NCBI GenBank assembly: GCA_902765625.1
Contig: CACXAO010000006.1
Coordinates: 1 to 48,872 of the forward strand
Direction of reading: 5' to 3'
DNA: 48,872 bases
From: an uncultured Ruminococcus sp.
Lineage (GTDB): Bacteria > Bacillota > Clostridia > Oscillospirales > Acutalibacteraceae
Position 1 is the first letter of the stretch, and each line of letters opens with the position of its first letter. The notes under the pieces are model-generated. The model ran no database searches and was not told where the DNA came from. It saw nothing but the letters and a program-made list of their open reading frames with translations. The position numbers and the translations under genes are program-made. Of the stretch, positions 38,948-47,328 are shown piece after piece.

Positions 38948-39341
38948 ATATGTTCACAAAGTATTTAATTATGTCCTGTCTGGTAACAATGCCGATGAAT
39001 GTGCCAAGATCGTCAACCACAGGCACGAAGTTCTGGTTCTGGGCGCGTTCAAAGAGCGTATCCATACTCACGTCCACACGCACCGCAGGGTTAAAATCGG
39101 GACGCAGGATATCGCGGATATAGTGCTTTCCCTTTGTGAGAATCGAATGGTCGCGCTTGTCAAGGATGTAATAGAGGAAGTCGCCCTCGCTGACGGTGCC
39201 TACATATCTGCCGCTCTCGGAAATAACGGGAATTGCGGTGTAGCTGTGGGCGCGCATTTTCTCCATACCCTGGCGCAAAGTGTTGCTGTCGTAGATGTAT
39301 TTTACGGTTTCCTTTGGTTTGAGAAGCATTAATACATTCAT
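38946..39341 (-). CDS. Tandem CBS-domain protein
   Basis: 131 residues containing two CBS motifs (AHSYTAIPVISESGRYVGTVSEGD and QNQNFVPVVDDLGTFIGIVTRQD) and nothing else. Such pairs bind adenine nucleotides and sense energy state. CAAGAGGT precedes the ATG; the upstream membrane-protein gene ends 2 nt before it, so they form one unit. The partner it regulates is unknown. Confidence 0.88.
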   Translation of the reverse strand: MNVLMLLKPKETVKYIYDSNTLRQGMEKMRAHSYTAIPVISESGRYVGTVSEGDFLYYILDKRDHSILTKGKHYIRDILRPDFNPAVRVDVSMDTLFERAQNQNFVPVVDDLGTFIGIVTRQDIIKYFVNI

Positions 39342-39343
39342 GA

Positions 39344-39796
39344 TTACCTCTTGCTGAAAAATTGAGAAAACAGATAGAGCTCTCCGATGAGATAGACAAT
39401 ACCCACGGTCATCAGCAGGGTTTTGACCTGAACGATTCCGCTGAATATAACTGCGACCGCCGAAACAATGACAATCGCGAGCGCTGCGCCCTTTTTGCCG
39501 GTTTTGAAAAACAGCAGCCAGAGCAACGCGTAAATCAGCAGCATTGCGCCTGTCGTGATCAGCCAGAAGCGTTCCATAAGCGCCTTTGGCTCGGGAAAGC
39601 CCTGCTCGAGCACTCCGATATTGATTGCCAGCAAAAACGCGCTGAAAAACCTGCCTGTTCGCGCTATGTAGACCATTGCGCGGTTGGAGTAGTCCGCTGT
39701 ACTGACTGTATGCGTGCGGGCATAGAAAATATGCGGTGTGACAAGAATCGCCGCAAACAGCAGTCCCCGGAGGTTGACTACATCAAAAAAGCTCAT
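39344..39796 (-). CDS. Four-helix membrane protein of unknown function
   Basis: 150 residues from ATG 39796, 6 nt after AAGGTG. Helices at about 8-24, 47-62, 78-95 and 103-140. Motif LLFAAILVTPHIFYAR near the N-terminus. It is translationally linked to the CBS protein, which may modulate it. No family recognised. Confidence 0.7.
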   Translation of the reverse strand: MSFFDVVNLRGLLFAAILVTPHIFYARTHTVSTADYSNRAMVYIARTGRFFSAFLLAINIGVLEQGFPEPKALMERFWLITTGAMLLIYALLWLLFFKTGKKGAALAIVIVSAVAVIFSGIVQVKTLLMTVGIVYLIGELYLFSQFFSKR

Positions 39797-39898
39797 TAAT
39801 TTCACCTTACCTTAGCTCTATTGTATCATACCGCGAAGAATAATACAAGTACATGATTCAAATGTATATAATTTTCCCAAATAGTTACAAGTTTGTAG

Positions 39899-39927
39899 TT
39901 GCAATTTCAGCCCAAAAATTGTAATAT
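39899..39927 (+). promoter_or_regulatory. SigA promoter of the flippase-like operon
   Basis: TTGCAA (39899-39904), 17 bp, TAATAT (39922-39927), about 33 nt upstream of the TTG start with AGGAG. Confidence 0.55.
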
Positions 39928-39960
39928 TATTAGTATACAATGCTATTAGGAGAGATTGTC

Positions 39961-41124
39961 TTGTCCGACATTCCCAAGGAAAAGAAACGATTCAAAATCA
40001 GCGGCACCCTGATTTTTAACATCGCGGTCGCCGTTATTTCTATCTGGCTGATTATCAACTTCGTATGCACGGAAAACGGCCTGATCGATTTGCTGAAACG
40101 TCCCGACAGCTTCAAATGGGGCTGGGTTATTGCGGGACTGCTTGTTTTTGACGGAAACATGATTATCGACGGCTTGGTCACTCAGATCTATCTCAGCGCG
40201 GAGTACCCTCAATTCAGGTTTTGGGATTCGCTGAAAACCGCGTTTATCGGCGTTTTCTTCGGCGCCGTCACACCGTCCAACACCGGCGGACAGCCGATGC
40301 AGCTTTACTTTCTGTCTCAGAAAAACGTCCGTATCGGCTACGGCTCTGCTTGTATGACGCAGAAATTTATCGTTTATCAGCTCGTTACGACCTCGTTCAG
40401 TATTTTCGCGGTAATCGTAAGGTTCGGATTCTTCTCCACGGCGTTTACAAACTTCTGGTCGTCGGCTTTTATTGTTGTCGGCTTCCTTGTGCAGCTTGCC
40501 GTTACCGCGATGTTCCTTATCGTTTGCTTCGCCGAGGGCTTTACAAAGAAAATTATCCGTTTGGTCTACAAAATCATGAAGGTTCTTCCCTTTGTTAAGG
40601 ACCCGATGAAAAAAATTCGCAGCCTGACGCGCGAATTCAAGATGTTCCACACAGCAAACCGCATGCTGATGAGAAACAAAAAGCGTCTGCTTGTTATTTT
40701 CCTGCTGGTTATGGTTCAAATCATCTGCATTATGTCGGTGCCGTACTTCATCTATATCGCCTTTGACATGCCTGCAGCAGCCGCGGCAAACCATATGCCG
40801 GTCGCGAGTCTTTTTGACTTCCTCTGCATTCAGAGCTTTGTGCTCTTTACCTCAAACCTCGTTCCCCTGCCGGGCGCTTCCGGCGGCGCAGAGCTTGCGT
40901 TCTCGATGTATTTCAGCACGTACTTTGTAATGGGAAGCATTAACAAAATCAAACCCGCCATTCTTCTGTGGCGCTTTATAACCTACTACGGCGCAATGCT
41001 TTTGACAGCGCCCTTCTCTTACTACACAAAGGGCAAAAAGAAAACCGCTGAAATCAGCAAATCCGTGCTCGGCGATATTGCCGCCGAGGCGGAAGCTGCC
41101 GATATTGAGGCTAAAAATGTATAA
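39961..41124 (+). CDS. Flippase-like membrane protein (LPG synthase TM domain, YbhN/AglD family)
   Basis: 387 residues from TTG 39961 with AGGAG 8 nt upstream (ATG 39940 lacks a site). Multiple membrane helices with the family motifs VTPSNTGGQPMQLYFL and LVPLPGASGGAELAF. These are the transmembrane part of MprF-like lysyl-phosphatidylglycerol synthases; without the synthase domain, members are thought to move lipids or lipid-linked sugars. It overlaps the next gene by 8 nt. Confidence 0.88.
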   Translation: MSDIPKEKKRFKISGTLIFNIAVAVISIWLIINFVCTENGLIDLLKRPDSFKWGWVIAGLLVFDGNMIIDGLVTQIYLSAEYPQFRFWDSLKTAFIGVFFGAVTPSNTGGQPMQLYFLSQKNVRIGYGSACMTQKFIVYQLVTTSFSIFAVIVRFGFFSTAFTNFWSSAFIVVGFLVQLAVTAMFLIVCFAEGFTKKIIRLVYKIMKVLPFVKDPMKKIRSLTREFKMFHTANRMLMRNKKRLLVIFLLVMVQIICIMSVPYFIYIAFDMPAAAAANHMPVASLFDFLCIQSFVLFTSNLVPLPGASGGAELAFSMYFSTYFVMGSINKIKPAILLWRFITYYGAMLLTAPFSYYTKGKKKTAEISKSVLGDIAAEAEAADIEAKNV

Positions 41125-42277
41125 TATTTTTGATTATCTCGAATGGCGCGGCGATTTATCCTTCGCGCAAACGGGAATCTGCGACGCTGACGCGGTGATT
41201 CTCTCGCGGCTCTCGTACCTGCCGTTTGACGGCGTTGTCAGCGAACGATTTGATAATTTCACTACGGTCAGTCAGGCGGCTGACCGTATATTTTCAGGCG
41301 AAGCTCCGTCTTTTCTCTGGAACGGAGACGACAGACTGCTGCAGGCGCTTGCAGACTGCGAACGCTACCGCAACGTAAGACTCTGCGGCTACGTCAACGA
41401 GGTTGACGACGAAAAGCAAATGCAGTTCTCCGCCATGGTGATCGACCTCGGCGGTCTGCGCTTTGTTTCCTTCCGCGGCACCGACAACACCCTCGTCGGC
41501 TGGCAGGAGGACTTCAATATGTTCTTCACCTTCCCCGTTGCCTCTCAGATCGAGGCTATGCGCTATTTTGACAGGGTAGTTTCTCATTTTGACGGTGAGC
41601 TATGCCTGGGCGGTCACTCAAAGGGCGGCAACCTCGCGGTTTACGTCTCGGCGTTTTCAGCGCCTGAGGTTCAGGACAGAATATCCGCGATTTACAGCAT
41701 GGACGGTCCCGGGTTTGAGCTTGAACATATCAAAGACAGCGGCTTTGAAAGGATCATCGATAAAATCCACACCTACGTGCCGCAGTCGTCGATTTTCGGA
41801 ATGCTCTTTGAGCACGAGGAGAGCTACACGGTCATCAAGAGCAGTCAAAAGGGATTTTTGCAGCACGACGTTTACTCGTGGGAAATAAAGCGCGACAGCC
41901 TTGTTCCTCTGAGCCGCACGACCGGCACAAGCGCTTTTTTTGACCACACGCTGAGTCAGTTCATTGAAAAAATGACTCCCGAAGAACGCCGCGATTTCAC
42001 CGAGGCGATCTTCAACATAATGAAAAGCACCGAGGAATACACCTTTGACGACATGGCTGACAAGCTCGTCAGAGATATCCCGATCATGCTGAAAACCTTT
42101 ACGAAGCTCGACTCCGAAACACGCTCGATGATCGGCGCAAGGCTGCTGAGCTTTATCAAGACCGCAGGCGGCAACATCTCGGACATCAATCCGCTGACAA
42201 AGGAGAACCGCCAAATCCGCCGTGAGCAGAAAACGAAAAAATACAAGAACAAGACCGAAAAAGGGACAGCCGAATGA
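41117..42277 (+). CDS. Mbeg1-like (DUF2974) alpha/beta hydrolase
   Basis: 386 residues from ATG 41117 (TTGAGG upstream), overlapping the flippase-like gene. The lipase-like elbow GGHSKGGNLAVY holds the likely nucleophile Ser, preceded by FRGTDNTLVGWQEDF. The basic C-terminus (RRLREQ-type, KKYKNKTEK) may contact membrane or nucleic acid. The coupling with a lipid flippase-like protein suggests a lipid substrate; that is inference. Confidence 0.85.
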   Translation: MYNIFDYLEWRGDLSFAQTGICDADAVILSRLSYLPFDGVVSERFDNFTTVSQAADRIFSGEAPSFLWNGDDRLLQALADCERYRNVRLCGYVNEVDDEKQMQFSAMVIDLGGLRFVSFRGTDNTLVGWQEDFNMFFTFPVASQIEAMRYFDRVVSHFDGELCLGGHSKGGNLAVYVSAFSAPEVQDRISAIYSMDGPGFELEHIKDSGFERIIDKIHTYVPQSSIFGMLFEHEESYTVIKSSQKGFLQHDVYSWEIKRDSLVPLSRTTGTSAFFDHTLSQFIEKMTPEERRDFTEAIFNIMKSTEEYTFDDMADKLVRDIPIMLKTFTKLDSETRSMIGARLLSFIKTAGGNISDINPLTKENRQIRREQKTKKYKNKTEKGTAE

Positions 42278-42295
42278 GCTGTCCCTGATTTTTTA
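42263..42295 (+). terminator. Terminator overlapping the hydrolase stop codon
   Basis: GGGACAGC (42263-42270) and GCTGTCCC (42278-42285), 8-bp stem, then TGATTTTTT. The left arm is within the coding sequence. Confidence 0.88.
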
Positions 42296-43051
42296 TAAAT
42301 CTATCACCAATTCAACCGGGCAATGGTCTGAACCAAATACATCGGTATGGATATCCGCGCTGACGAGCTTATCGTTTAAGCTTTCGGAGGTAATAAAGTA
42401 GTCGATGCGCCATCCGGCGTTCTTCTCACGCGCACGGAAACGGTAAGACCACCAAGAGTAAACGCCCTCCTTGTCGGGGTTAAAATAGCGGTAGGTATCG
42501 GTAAAGCCGCTGCCGAGAAGGACGGTCATCTTCCCTCTCTCCTCGTCGGTAAAGCCGGCGTTTTTGCGGTTGGTTTTTGGGTTTTTGAGGTCGATCTCCT
42601 TATGTGCGACGTTCAGGTCGCCGCAGAGAATCACGGGCTTTGTCTTTTCAAGCTCCTTTAAGTACGAAAGGAACGCGTCCTCCCACTCCATGCGGTAGTC
42701 AAGGCGGCGCAGCTCGTTCTGCGAATTTGGCGTATAGCAGGTGACTGCAAAGAAATTCTCAAATTCAGCGGTGATCACCCTGCCCTCGCGGTCGTGCTCC
42801 TCGACGCCGATTCCGAGACGAACCGAAAGCGGCTCCTCCTTTGTAAACATCGCCGTACCCGAATATCCCTTTTTCTCGGCGTAGTTCCAGTAGCAGTGGT
42901 AGCCCTCCGGCGAAAAATCTATCTGTCCTGCCTGGAGCTTTGTCTCCTGAAGGCAAAAAATATCGGCGTCGATCTCTTTGAAAAAGTCCTCGAAGCCCTT
43001 TGTAACGCAGGCGCGCAGGCCGTTTACATTCCATGAAATCAGTTTTTTCAT
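42293..43051 (-). CDS. xth: Exodeoxyribonuclease III (AP endonuclease)
   Basis: 252 residues. [42 protein letters not shown] and GSDHCPVEL are the ordered metal and phosphate motifs of the ExoA/Xth family, which cuts DNA at abasic sites and removes 3' blocks in base-excision repair. AGGAGG precedes the ATG. Alone on its strand. Confidence 0.95.
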   Translation of the reverse strand: MKKLISWNVNGLRACVTKGFEDFFKEIDADIFCLQETKLQAGQIDFSPEGYHCYWNYAEKKGYSGTAMFTKEEPLSVRLGIGVEEHDREGRVITAEFENFFAVTCYTPNSQNELRRLDYRMEWEDAFLSYLKELEKTKPVILCGDLNVAHKEIDLKNPKTNRKNAGFTDEERGKMTVLLGSGFTDTYRYFNPDKEGVYSWWSYRFRAREKNAGWRIDYFITSESLNDKLVSADIHTDVFGSDHCPVELVIDL

Positions 43052-43138
43052 AACCTTATCCTCCTGTACATGCTATAAGTATATCGCAAAACAGAATGTT
43101 TCGCAAGTCTTTCGAATACTTTTTACTGAGGTGGTTTT

Positions 43139-43837
43139 GTGTTTGATTTGATTGCAATGCTCGGTCAGTACGTCTGCTTTTTCATCCTCCATGTCTGCGG
43201 CGGAGGTTCGTTTCCAAAGCCCCTGAGCGAAAAACAGGAACGCGAATATCTGCGGCGTATGCACGAGGGTGACGCAGCCGCGCGCAACAGGCTTGTTGAG
43301 CACAATCTGCGGCTTGTCGCGCACATCATAAAAAAATATTACGGCGTGCAGACCGAGCAGGACGATTTGGTCTCCATCGGCACTATCGGTCTGATAAAGG
43401 CGATCGACACCTTTAAGCCCGACAAAAACATCCGCCTAAGCTCCTACGCGAGCCGCTGCATTGAAAACGAGATCCTCATGCACTTTCGCAGCTCCAAAAA
43501 GACCGCGCAGGACGTTTCGCTCAACGAGACTATCGACACCGACAAGGACGGCAATCCGCTAACACTGATGGACATTATGGCGGTTGACGACAACATTCTC
43601 GACGAGCTTGACAAGAAGCTCAACAGCCGCAAGCTCGGGCAGTTCATCCGCGAGGAGCTGACCGAGCGCGAAAGGCAGATCATCATTATGCGCTACGGAC
43701 TTGGCAACAGAGAGCCGATGACTCAAAAGACGGTTGCCAAGGTGATGAACATCTCGCGTTCGTACGTCAGCCGAATCGAAACAAAGGCGCTCAAAAAGCT
43801 CAAAAAGCGGTACGACACAAGCTCTAATCTGCGCTGA
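43139..43837 (+). CDS. sigK: Sporulation sigma factor SigK with pro-sequence, uninterrupted
   Basis: 232 residues from GTG 43139 with GAGGTGG upstream. The hydrophobic N-terminus (about 1-24, FDLIAMLGQYVCFFILHVC) is the pro-sequence removed during late mother-cell development; then FPKPLSEKQEREYL, EHNLRLVAHIIKKYYG and CIENEILMHFRSSKKT of regions 1.2-2.4, and region 4 ending SRSYVSRIETKALKKLKK. The gene is continuous, with no skin-type insertion. Confidence 0.93.
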   Translation: MFDLIAMLGQYVCFFILHVCGGGSFPKPLSEKQEREYLRRMHEGDAAARNRLVEHNLRLVAHIIKKYYGVQTEQDDLVSIGTIGLIKAIDTFKPDKNIRLSSYASRCIENEILMHFRSSKKTAQDVSLNETIDTDKDGNPLTLMDIMAVDDNILDELDKKLNSRKLGQFIREELTERERQIIIMRYGLGNREPMTQKTVAKVMNISRSYVSRIETKALKKLKKRYDTSSNLR

Positions 43838-43869
43838 AGCAGCGGCGGGATTGGAGGTGCCCGAAATAG

Positions 43870-43892
43870 AAAAAGGCAGCCTTTCGGCTACC
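43870..43892 (-). terminator. Terminator of holA-RNase M5-like genes
   Basis: On the minus strand GGTAGCC-GAAA-GGCTGCC with one mismatch, followed by TTTTTC. It overlaps the stop codon at 43888. Confidence 0.75.
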
Positions 43893-44472
43893 CTAAGTTT
43901 AACATCAGTTCTTTTAGTTCTTCAAAGGAATAAAGGCAATTAAGCGCGGTGAGCATTGCGTTTGTCGAAAGGTAAGGCGGCATATCAAGCTCCTTTAATA
44001 AAACCTTGCGCAGCTTTGCGGAGTTCTCGGTACCCGTCAGTCCGAGAGAGTACAAATCCGCCTTGGATATCTCTCTGTCCGCGCGGCTTTCCCCGCCGAT
44101 GATCGTCGCGCCGCTTTTGCGAATCGCTTCGACAATTACCTCGTCGCTTACTCCCTCAACGCCAAGAAAGCCCTCCTTGCTCGCCTGAGTCTTCCGCTTC
44201 TCCTTGCCCTCGAGCTGAGGAATATAGCAGTGTCTGACCTGCTCCTTCGGCACGGCGCCGTTGAGAAAATTGCGGATAACCAGACCTGCGCCGTCGCTGT
44301 CGGTAAAAATCAGTATTCCTCTTGCGGCGGCGATCCTGCGGATAAGGCTGAGCTTTTCGCTGTCGTGAAACACGCGGAAGCCGTTAGTTTCGATAATCGG
44401 CGAATCGATTATTCCGCGGAGCTTGATTTTATCGTAGCGGCCCTCGACAATAACCGCTTCTTTCAGCGTCAT
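43888..44472 (-). CDS. rnmV: TOPRIM protein, ribonuclease M5-like
   Basis: 194 residues. TOPRIM motifs EAVIVEGRYDKIKL (catalytic Glu) and ILIFTDSDGAG (DxD), followed by IRNFLNGAVPKEQVRHCYIP, as in RNase M5, which matures 5S rRNA precursors. The length is near that of M5 (about 180-190). It overlaps the holA end by 4 nt. Other small TOPRIM proteins remain possible. Confidence 0.8.
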   Translation of the reverse strand: MTLKEAVIVEGRYDKIKLRGIIDSPIIETNGFRVFHDSEKLSLIRRIAAARGILIFTDSDGAGLVIRNFLNGAVPKEQVRHCYIPQLEGKEKRKTQASKEGFLGVEGVSDEVIVEAIRKSGATIIGGESRADREISKADLYSLGLTGTENSAKLRKVLLKELDMPPYLSTNAMLTALNCLYSFEELKELMLNLG

Positions 44473-45506
44473 CTTCTTCCCTCCCTCGCGGTAAGCAGCA
44501 GCTGCGCGATAAGCTGCTCAAGATACAGCCGCTGGTTTACTTTTACCGACTTGAATTTCAAATCCGCTTCCATCAGATAATCGAGACTTTTGCGCAGAGC
44601 CTCGGTGCTCACGCGGTTTGTGGAGCGCATTACGCGGTCGAGAACAAAGGTGCGCTTGCCGTAGCCGAAATCCGCGGCAACCTGAGAATTCCTTATTCCG
44701 CACTCGGCGGCAACGCGCGCGCGGTAAGCGTCGATATATGCTGCCGAGAGAATATACAGCATTCCGATCGGGTCTTCCTTCTGATAAAACAGCGAATCGA
44801 GAACGCGGAACGCCTTTTCTCCGTTGCCTGCGAGAACCGCGTCCGAAAGGTCAAAAATGCGGCTTTCAAGATTGACTGTCGCGAGCTTATTGATATCGTC
44901 GAGACTGACCTCCTCTGCGCTTGAATAGGCGCATATCTTGTCGACCTCGTTTTTGAGTCGGGTCAGGTCGTCGCCGCAGAGAGATACAAGCCTGTTTGCC
45001 GCCGCCCGCGAAATCAGCTTGCCGTTTTTGTTGGCGCGCTTGGCGATAAATTTTTCGGTTGTTATCGCGTCGGTCTTTTTGAACTCGCAGACGGAGCCGT
45101 TCTTTGCAGCGATCTTTTTTATTGCGTCGAGCGTCGCCTTCTTGGGCGTATTTGACGGGAGAGAAATCACAAGAACGGTTCCCTCAACGGGTTTTCCGCA
45201 GATTTCGGTAAAGGTTTCAAAATCTTCCTTCGTCATCATATCAAAGAACGCGTCGCTGACAAGAACGAGGTTGTACTCGCTCATAAACGGCGCAACGTAC
45301 ATTGCCGCCGCAAGCTCGGTGATATTGACCTCGCCTGCAAAGCGGTGAAAGTTGAAGTCCGACGGAGCTTTGCCGGCAACTGCCTTTACAAGCTTTTCGG
45401 TATAGTTGCGCACATACAGCTGCTCCGCTCCGTAAATAAGATAAACGGGCGAAAACGAACGCGTTTTTATCTGCTTTTTCAGATCCGCTTCGGTGATATT
45501 CGGCAT
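44469..45506 (-). CDS. holA: DNA polymerase III delta subunit
   Basis: 345 residues from ATG 45506, with GAGGAGG upstream. PVYLIYGAEQLYVRNYTEKL near the N-terminus, the AAA+-like delta core and the C-terminal FKSVKVNQRLYLEQLIAQLL are typical of HolA, the clamp-loader subunit that opens the beta ring. It overlaps the RNase M5-like gene. Confidence 0.9.
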   Translation of the reverse strand: MPNITEADLKKQIKTRSFSPVYLIYGAEQLYVRNYTEKLVKAVAGKAPSDFNFHRFAGEVNITELAAAMYVAPFMSEYNLVLVSDAFFDMMTKEDFETFTEICGKPVEGTVLVISLPSNTPKKATLDAIKKIAAKNGSVCEFKKTDAITTEKFIAKRANKNGKLISRAAANRLVSLCGDDLTRLKNEVDKICAYSSAEEVSLDDINKLATVNLESRIFDLSDAVLAGNGEKAFRVLDSLFYQKEDPIGMLYILSAAYIDAYRARVAAECGIRNSQVAADFGYGKRTFVLDRVMRSTNRVSTEALRKSLDYLMEADLKFKSVKVNQRLYLEQLIAQLLLTAREGRR

Positions 45507-45538
45507 AAACGCCTCCTCGGTTTTCTCTGTCAAAATTC

Positions 45539-45563
45539 AAGGGTTTGGAAGAACCAAACCCTT
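45539..45563 (-). terminator. Hairpin terminator after the phosphoribosyltransferase
   Basis: AAGGGTTTGG and CCAAACCCTT, a perfect 10-bp stem with a 5-nt loop. The following minus-strand TTGAATTTTG is only a weak T-run. Confidence 0.65.
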
Positions 45564-45575
45564 TAGTTCGTTATT

Positions 45576-46115
45576 TCAGTCCTTGAAAAACAGCGGCAGC
45601 GGCTCAAGATAGATGATATCGTCTCTGTTCTTGGCGTCGCCCTCGGCAAGCACGCACGCCTTGCCCACTACCTCGACCTCGCACGCCTCCATAAGCTGTT
45701 CGAGCGCCGCAAGGCTCTCGCCTGTGGAGATAACGTCGTCAACGATCAGCACTCTCTTGCCCTTGAGGAAGTTTACGTCGTCCTCTCCGAGATAGAGCGT
45801 CTGAGCGTTTTCGGTGGTGATAGAGTTTACGGTAACGTGGGTGCAGTTTCGCATATATACCTTGATGCTCTTGCGAGCGATCACATACTCGCGGCAGCCC
45901 TGACGAGCCATTTCGTAGCAGAGCGGAATGCCCTTTGCCTCGGCTGAAACAACTACGTCGTGTTCGGGGCAAAGCTTGAGCAGCTCGGCAGCCGCCTTCT
46001 CGGTCACCTCAACGTCGCCGAACATGATGAAAGCGGCGATATCGAGCTTATCGTTAACGGGAAACATCTTTAATTCGCGTTCAACGCCCGCGATAGTTAT
46101 CTTGTAGTTATCCAT
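45576..46115 (-). CDS. Purine (adenine-type) phosphoribosyltransferase
   Basis: 179 residues. PRPP-binding VLIVDDVISTGES and the upstream VVVSAEAKGIPLCYEMA, with the ARKSIKVYM stretch of adenine/xanthine-type enzymes. It transfers a purine base to PRPP in salvage. The base specificity (adenine or xanthine) is not certain. It follows a HIT gene by 12 nt. Confidence 0.85.
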   Translation of the reverse strand: MDNYKITIAGVERELKMFPVNDKLDIAAFIMFGDVEVTEKAAAELLKLCPEHDVVVSAEAKGIPLCYEMARQGCREYVIARKSIKVYMRNCTHVTVNSITTENAQTLYLGEDDVNFLKGKRVLIVDDVISTGESLAALEQLMEACEVEVVGKACVLAEGDAKNRDDIIYLEPLPLFFKD

Positions 46116-46127
46116 GTCAGTTACCCC

Positions 46128-46469
46128 TCAAGCCATTTCGCCGTTAAGCTGCTTTCCGCCGAGAATGTGAAAATGCATGTGCTTTACGGTCTGACATGCG
46201 TCGTCGCCGCAGTTGTTGACAATACGGTAGCCGTTCACAAGTCCGAGAGACTTTGCGATTTCGGGAATCTTTGTGAAGATATGCGCAACAACGTCCGCGT
46301 TGTCCTCGTTGACCGCGTCGGCACAGCAGATATGCTCCTTTGGTACTACCAGCACATGTACAGGCGCCTGCGGATTTACGTCGTGAAATGCGAGAATCCT
46401 GTCGTCCTCATACGCTTTTTTTGACGGAATGGAACCGTCGATAATCTTACAGAAAATGCAATCGTTCAT
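46128..46469 (-). CDS. HIT-family nucleotide-binding hydrolase
   Basis: 113 residues from ATG 46469. NDCIFCKIIDGSIPSKKAYED, HVLVVPKEHI and the histidine triad KHMHFHILGG are those of the HINT branch, which hydrolyses adenosine 5'-phosphoramidates. In an operon with the phosphoribosyltransferase, consistent with purine nucleotide handling. Confidence 0.95.
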   Translation of the reverse strand: MNDCIFCKIIDGSIPSKKAYEDDRILAFHDVNPQAPVHVLVVPKEHICCADAVNEDNADVVAHIFTKIPEIAKSLGLVNGYRIVNNCGDDACQTVKHMHFHILGGKQLNGEMA

Positions 46470-46552
46470 ATCGTTCGCCCCTATTGTGATAATTGATAAA
46501 AGTGTTTTCACACATCACTCAATATTTTACTACTTTTCAACTGAAAAATCAA

Positions 46553-46587
46553 GAGCAAAAATAATCAGCGGCAGGTACGCCTGCCGC
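46553..46587 (-). terminator. Terminator of der-plsY
   Basis: GCGGCAGG (46568-46575) and CCTGCCGC (46580-46587), 8-bp stem, then TGATTATTTTT on the minus strand. Confidence 0.85.
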
Positions 46588-46599
46588 CAATCTATAAAG

Positions 46600-47328
46600 C
46601 TACTTTTTAGCTGTTATTTTCTTTTCCTCACCGCGGATAAGTCTGCCGATGTTGTCCTTATGCTTTATCGTGACGAAAATGCCGATTACAAGCGCGGCGG
46701 CGGTTGAAATTACCACATACGCGATGCTGGGCAGATTGTCGCCGTAGACAAGCCTGTCAAACAGAAAGGTGGCGATGAAGGTATAGGGTCCGTAGAGAAC
46801 CGCGCCGGCGATGCTGCCGAGCGAGATGATCTTCGAAATAAGGAATAGAATAAGGAAGGTCGCGAGAATCATCAGGAACACGCGCCAATCCTCGGTGAGC
46901 ATGAGAGCCGCCGCCGAAACAACGCCCTTGCCGCCCTTGAAGTGGAAATACAGCGGAAACGAGTGACCGAGGATGCAGAAGATACCTGCCAGATACTTGC
47001 CGACGTTGATCACCTGCGGAGCAACCGCGCTGTCGCCTGCGATCATGGTAAAGAGAAGTCCGCCGATAAGCACCGCTGCCACGCATTTGAGTGCGTCGCA
47101 TACGATTGTGATGATCGCCGGAACCTTGCCCACAGAGCGCAGAACGTTTGTAAAGCCGGCGTTTCCGCTGCCCATTTCGCGGATATCCTTCTTACCCTTC
47201 GTCCAGATTTTCGTGACGATGACGGCAGGATTGACGCTGCCAAGCAGGTACGCGATCACGGCGGTGAGCAGCCATACCCACCAGTATGCGCCGAATGTTG
47301 ATGTGATAGCCCCTATGACAGGATCCAT
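46600..47328 (-). CDS. plsY: Acyl-phosphate:glycerol-3-phosphate acyltransferase
   Basis: 242 residues, slightly longer than the usual ~200. Membrane motifs AYLLGSVNPAVIV, GSGNAGFTNVLR and GHSFPLYFHFKGGKGV are the three active-site loops. It makes lysophosphatidic acid. The ATG overlaps the der stop. Confidence 0.93.
   Translation of the reverse strand: MDPVIGAITSTFGAYWWVWLLTAVIAYLLGSVNPAVIVTKIWTKGKKDIREMGSGNAGFTNVLRSVGKVPAIITIVCDALKCVAAVLIGGLLFTMIAGDSAVAPQVINVGKYLAGIFCILGHSFPLYFHFKGGKGVVSAAALMLTEDWRVFLMILATFLILFLISKIISLGSIAGAVLYGPYTFIATFLFDRLVYGDNLPSIAYVVISTAAALVIGIFVTIKHKDNIGRLIRGEEKKITAKK

Noticed and set aside
39940-39960. ATG 39940 as start of the flippase-like gene
   Set aside because: No ribosome site before it, whereas TTG 39961 has AGGAG at the right distance.
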